Assembly: GCA_007125455.1 (NCBI GenBank) | Contig: SLDE01000231.1 | Span: forward strand, 1 to 19,747 | Length of the DNA: 19,747 nucleotides | Direction of reading: 5' to 3' | From: Ectothiorhodospiraceae bacterium | GTDB taxonomy: Bacteria; Pseudomonadota; Gammaproteobacteria; Thiohalomonadales; Thiohalomonadaceae | Shown here: in pieces, positions 15,219-19,747 of the stretch | Position numbering within the stretch: the first letter of the stretch is position 1 | Layout of the letters: every line of letters begins with the position of its first letter | Program-made: the position numbers and the translations under genes | The notes under the pieces: model-generated | Told to the model about the DNA's origin: nothing | The model's input: only the letters and a program-made list of their open reading frames with translations | Database searches by the model: none

Positions 15219-15602
15219 ATGAGTGACGAAATGATGGGCGGTGACGTAAAGAAGTTCATGTATGTGAACCGCAAGGCTCCATACGGAACCATTTACGCAC
15301 TGGAATCCCTCGAAGTGGTACTGATTGGTGCCGCCTTCGAGCAGGACGTAAGTGTTGTCTTTATCGATGATGGCGTGTTCGAGATCGTAAAGGGTCAGGA
15401 CACCGCCGGTATCGAGATGAAGAACTTCTCCAACACCTACAAGGCCCTGGAAATGTACGATGTTGAAAAACTCTACGTTTCCAAGGATTCTCTGGAGGAG
15501 CGTGGCCTGACTGAAGACGATCTGATCGTCGACGTTGAGCTTAAAACCGCTGCCGAACTGACTGCTCTGATGGAAGAGCAAGACGTCCTGCTGAGCTTCT
15601 AA
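15219..15602 (+). CDS. dsrF: Sulfur relay protein DsrF
   Basis: TusC-like subunit of the DsrEFH hexamer, 127 aa, beginning MSDEMMGGDVKKFMYVNRKAPYG in outline. It contains no cysteine at all, consistent with the known structural rather than sulfur-carrying role of DsrF. Two adjacent ATGs (15216 and 15219) are possible. GGGG at 15210-15213 is five bases from the second and two from the first, so 15219 is preferred. It is followed after 14 bases by dsrH. Confidence 0.93.
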   Translation: MSDEMMGGDVKKFMYVNRKAPYGTIYALESLEVVLIGAAFEQDVSVVFIDDGVFEIVKGQDTAGIEMKNFSNTYKALEMYDVEKLYVSKDSLEERGLTEDDLIVDVELKTAAELTALMEEQDVLLSF

Positions 15603-15616
15603 CGGAGGGTATGTAG

Positions 15617-15916
15617 ATGTTGCACACTGTAAACAAATCACCCTTTGAGAAAAACAGCCTTGACACCTGCCTGGCTCACGCCAAAGAAGGCAGTGCCATT
15701 CTGTTGATTGAAGATGGTGTCTATGGCGCCCTGAACGGCAGCAAAATGACTGCTCAGATTCAGCAAGCCATGGAAAAGTTCACCTTATATGCCCTGGGCC
15801 CTGATCTGAAGGCCCGTGGTATTGCCGACAAAGTTATTGACGGCGTGAAGGTGATTGACTATGCCGGTTTTGTTGACCTTGCTTGTGAAAACGACAAGGT
15901 GCAGGCCTGGTTGTAA
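15617..15916 (+). CDS. dsrH: Sulfur relay protein DsrH
   Basis: TusB-like subunit of DsrEFH, 99 aa. The conserved cysteine is Cys18 (SLDTCLAHA), matching Cys20 of the Allochromatium protein with a small N-terminal offset. GGAGGG lies seven bases before the ATG at 15617. It lies 28 bases before dsrC, the partner to which the DsrEFH complex passes sulfur. Confidence 0.94.
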   Translation: MLHTVNKSPFEKNSLDTCLAHAKEGSAILLIEDGVYGALNGSKMTAQIQQAMEKFTLYALGPDLKARGIADKVIDGVKVIDYAGFVDLACENDKVQAWL

Positions 15917-15944
15917 TTGAAACACTCTACTAGGAGATAGTGAT

Positions 15945-16280
15945 ATGGCTACCATGAATGTTGCCGGCCGCGAGCTGGAAGTTGACGAAGAAGGCTACCT
16001 GATCGACCTGAGCCAGTGGGACCGCGCTGCTGGTGAAGAGCTGGCTAAGTCCGAAAACGTAGAAATGACCGACTCACATTGGGAAGTTATCGACTTCCTG
16101 CGTGAATACTACGAAGAATACCAGATCGCCCCAGCAGTACGCGTTCTGACCAAGGCTATTGGCAAGAAGCTTGGGCCAGAAAAGGGCAACAGCAAGTACC
16201 TGTACGAGCTGTTCCCTTACGGCCCTGCCAAGCAGGCATGTAAGATCGCCGGCCTGCCGAAGCCGACTGGCTGTATCTAA
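15945..16280 (+). CDS. dsrC: DsrC sulfur carrier protein
   Basis: Small central sulfur carrier of the Dsr pathway, TusE family, 111 aa. Its flexible C-terminal arm has both redox cysteines of true DsrC: Cys110 (penultimate) and Cys99, ten residues apart (CKIAGLPKPTGC). TusE-type homologues lack the upstream one. DsrEFH loads sulfur on the arm; the resulting species are processed by DsrAB and by DsrMKJOP. TAGGAGA precedes the ATG. A strong intrinsic terminator starts 12 bases after its stop, so many transcripts probably end here, giving dsrC and upstream genes higher levels than dsrMKL. Confidence 0.97.
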   Translation: MATMNVAGRELEVDEEGYLIDLSQWDRAAGEELAKSENVEMTDSHWEVIDFLREYYEEYQIAPAVRVLTKAIGKKLGPEKGNSKYLYELFPYGPAKQACKIAGLPKPTGCI

Positions 16281-16292
16281 GTAGTAATGGAT

Positions 16293-16322
16293 GGGAGGAG
16301 GATGTCCTCCTCCCCTCTTTTT
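16293..16322 (+). terminator. Intrinsic terminator inside the dsr operon, after dsrC
   Basis: GGGAGGAGG (16293-16301) and CCTCCTCCC (16306-16314) form a perfect 9-bp GC-rich stem over a 4-base loop. It is followed by C-T-C and five Ts (16318-16322). All intrinsic-terminator features are present, in the 71-base gap between dsrC and dsrM. Partial read-through would set the ratio of dsrABEFHC to dsrMKL. Confidence 0.85.
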
Positions 16323-16351
16323 GTCTATTCCGTAGCCCGGAGGGTCGATAA

Positions 16352-17080
16352 ATGTCAGTGCTATACGCACTTCTTTTCTATGTAGCGACTGTGCTGCTGA
16401 TTGCTGGTTTGGCAATGAAGATCCGCCAGTATTGGATCACGCCTGCACCGCTCAAGATTCCTACCACACCCGCGCCAACGACCCGTGGCGGCGTGGTGTT
16501 ACGCATGATCCGTGAGGTTGTGCTGTTTGAAAGCCTGTTCAAGTCCAATAAATGGATTTGGCTGTTTGGTTATATGTTCCATGTGGGCCTGGCGTTGGTA
16601 CTGCTACGCCACCTGCGTTATTTCGTCGACACCACCTCCTTTATCTGGAGCTGGGTGCCGCTGATCTCGCCGATCGGTAAGTATGCCGCTTTTGCCATGA
16701 TCATCGGCCTGCTCGGTTTGTGGGCTCGCCGTATCCTGGTGGAACGCATCCGTTATATCAGCGGACCGTCGGATCACCTGATGCTGGCTCTGTTGGTGGG
16801 TATCGGTCTTAGTGGCGCGATGATGACCTTTGTTGTGCACACCGATATCGTTGCGGTGAAGATTTTCTTCCTGGGTCTGATGCGCTTCAGTATCCAACCG
16901 CTGCCGACTGACCCGCTGTTGCTGCTTCACCTGGGTTTGGTGGCGATCCTGATGATCGTCTTCCCACTCAGCAAACTGCTGCATGCCCCCGGCGTGTTCT
17001 TCAGCCCGAGTCGCAACCAGGTAGATGACCCGCGTGAAAAGCGTCATCTGGCTTCGTGGGCTGCCAAGCTCGACAAGTAA
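16352..17080 (+). CDS. dsrM: DsrM, membrane cytochrome b subunit
   Basis: NarI-like integral membrane dihaem cytochrome b of the DsrMKJOP complex, 242 aa. Membrane segments lie at about 2-22, 67-88, 108-126, 141-162 and 187-208. Candidate haem-ligand histidines in or next to these segments are His77, His87, His142, His163, His193 and His211. The complex links DsrC and DsrK thiol/disulfide chemistry to the quinone pool. GGAGGG (16340-16345) is six bases before the ATG. It follows the operon-internal terminator and lies 35 bases before dsrK. Confidence 0.95.
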   Translation: MSVLYALLFYVATVLLIAGLAMKIRQYWITPAPLKIPTTPAPTTRGGVVLRMIREVVLFESLFKSNKWIWLFGYMFHVGLALVLLRHLRYFVDTTSFIWSWVPLISPIGKYAAFAMIIGLLGLWARRILVERIRYISGPSDHLMLALLVGIGLSGAMMTFVVHTDIVAVKIFFLGLMRFSIQPLPTDPLLLLHLGLVAILMIVFPLSKLLHAPGVFFSPSRNQVDDPREKRHLASWAAKLDK

Positions 17081-17115
17081 TTCAGGCAAACTGAGACAAG
17101 ACCGAGGATAATCGC

Positions 17116-18726
<1,611 letters not shown>

Positions 18727-18822
18727 GGCCAAGCACTACCTAACCGTATTAACCCGGATCGGCGGCTTCAAGCAGTGCCCCGTCCACAACATGACAGATT
18801 ACTGGCATAGGAGACTGAAGAA
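18727..18822 (+). other. dsrK-dsrL intergenic spacer
   Basis: The widest spacer within the operon, at 96 bases. I see no clear terminator, hairpin or promoter in it. The only recognised element is the dsrL ribosome binding site AGGAGA (18809-18814), eight bases before the ATG. Confidence 0.5.
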
Positions 18823-19747
18823 ATGGCAACTTCTAGCGACGACATGAACAAGACCCATACTTTCCGCCGTTATAACGATGGTGATAACGACTGGAGCCGT
18901 CTGGCAGACAACATCTTCCAGGCGAGCTGGTCACACAAGTGCCCCACCTATGTCCACCGTACCCCACCTTGCCAGGGCAGCTGCCCTTCAGGTCATGATA
19001 TCCGTGGTTGGTTGGACATCGTGCGCGGTATGGAGAAGCCGACTGGCGACATGAGCATGCAGGAATACGCCTTCCGTCGCGCTACCGATTCCAACCCCTT
19101 CCCATCGGTAATGGGTCGTGTCTGCCCTGCTCCCTGTGAGGATGGCTGTAACCGCAACATGGTCGAAGACCACGTTGGCATCAACTCCGTTGAGCAATAC
19201 ATCGGTGACCAGGCCCTGGCCAATAACTATAGCTACGAGTCAGGCCCCGACACCGGCAAGAAGGTTGCCATCATCGGTGGTGGCCCCGGCGGTATGGCTG
19301 CTGCCTACCAACTGCGTCGCAAGGGCCACGGCGTAACCATCTTCGATACACAAGAAGAACTCGGTGGCATGATGCGTTACGGCATCCCTGGCTATCGTAT
19401 GCCTCGCGATGTACTGGATGGTGAGATCAAGCGCATCATCGACATGGGTGTTGAAACCAAGATGAAGACCCGCGTCGGTAGCGACGTGAGCCTTGAGCAA
19501 CTGGAAAAAGATTTCGACGCCATCGTCTTCGCCATGGGTGCATGGGCCGGTCGTGCCCTGCCGATCCCCGGTGCCGACGCCATGAACTGCATCACCGGTG
19601 TTGCCTTCCTCGCCGCCTTCAACGAAGGCCGCCTGAAGCACGTATCCGGCAAGGTCGTGGTTATCGGTGGTGGTGATACCTCCATCGACGTGGCCTCTGT
19701 TGCCCGTCGTCTTGGTCACATCACCGTTGAGAACGAGAAGGATCGTC
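18823..19747 (+). CDS. dsrL: DsrL, NAD(P)H-linked iron-sulfur flavoprotein (partial, 3' end cut)
   Basis: The first 308 residues of DsrL, a GltD-like oxidoreductase that couples DsrAB to NAD(P)H and is essential for sulfur oxidation in Allochromatium. The N-terminal part has the GltD-type cysteine pattern for [4Fe-4S] clusters: Cys40, Cys50, Cys54, then Cys101, Cys105, Cys109 (RVCPAPCEDGC). The FAD site IGGGPGGMAAAYQL is at 151-164, ELGGMMRYGIPGYRMP at 179-194, and the start of the second nucleotide site, IGGGDTSIDVAS, at 281-292. The start ATG 18823 has AGGAGA eight bases upstream. The frame is open to the window edge. The family is about 650 aa long, so roughly half is missing here. Confidence 0.95.
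   Translation, partial: MATSSDDMNKTHTFRRYNDGDNDWSRLADNIFQASWSHKCPTYVHRTPPCQGSCPSGHDIRGWLDIVRGMEKPTGDMSMQEYAFRRATDSNPFPSVMGRVCPAPCEDGCNRNMVEDHVGINSVEQYIGDQALANNYSYESGPDTGKKVAIIGGGPGGMAAAYQLRRKGHGVTIFDTQEELGGMMRYGIPGYRMPRDVLDGEIKRIIDMGVETKMKTRVGSDVSLEQLEKDFDAIVFAMGAWAGRALPIPGADAMNCITGVAFLAAFNEGRLKHVSGKVVVIGGGDTSIDVASVARRLGHITVENEKDR

Overview
The window is chromosomal DNA from a GC-rich gammaproteobacterial sulfur oxidiser. The decisive evidence is the right-hand 7.3 kb, which carries the start of an oxidative (reverse-type) dissimilatory sulfite reductase cluster in the order dsrA-dsrB-dsrE-dsrF-dsrH-dsrC-dsrM-dsrK-dsrL. DsrEFH and DsrL accompany the oxidative version of the pathway, and no dsrD-like gene is visible. 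The same order is known from purple sulfur bacteria (Allochromatium type) and related free-living or symbiotic sulfur oxidisers. I cannot fix the genus from the sequence.

Region 1 (1-2700): alanine dehydrogenase (minus strand) diverges from thioredoxin reductase (plus strand). trxB is followed by a short hypothetical gene and a good intrinsic terminator. Region 2 (2765-7529) holds two large membrane signalling proteins. The first is a GGDEF-EAL cyclic-di-GMP enzyme whose periplasmic domain has a c-type haem motif. The second is a chemoreceptor with a PilJ-type (nitrate-receptor-like) sensor and a C-terminal zinc-binding CZB domain, preceded by a near-consensus FNR/ANR box placed as in a class II promoter. 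Together they suggest redox- and nitrate-responsive control of motility and biofilm. Region 3 (7621-10230) is a tightly overlapping three-gene unit: a COG3146-type GNAT protein, Aat and Ate/Bpt, the last two being the leucyl-transferases of the bacterial N-degron pathway. A self-contained tRNA-Val(UAC) unit follows, with its own promoter and a terminator that also appears to serve a convergent 65-aa hypothetical gene. Region 4 (10778-12193) is a class I photolyase.

Region 5 (12194-19747) is the dsr operon. It has a strong sigma70-type promoter about 155 bases before dsrA and a structured leader of roughly 125 nt. Hairpins separate dsrA from dsrB and dsrC from dsrM; the second is a textbook intrinsic terminator inside the operon. 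In the model for this pathway, DsrEFH receives sulfur from cytoplasmic carriers and passes it to DsrC. DsrAB with the NAD(P)H oxidoreductase DsrL turns persulfide sulfur into sulfite. The membrane DsrMK(JOP) complex re-oxidises DsrC and passes electrons to the quinone pool. The key residues of this relay are present (DsrE Cys78, DsrH Cys18, DsrC Cys99/Cys110). dsrL is cut by the window end; dsrJ, dsrO, dsrP and dsrN would be expected beyond it.

No mobile elements, CRISPR arrays or pseudogenes were seen. I did not find a wholly unknown system; the most interesting points are regulatory (operon-internal terminator, FNR-class promoter) and domain fusions in the two signalling proteins.
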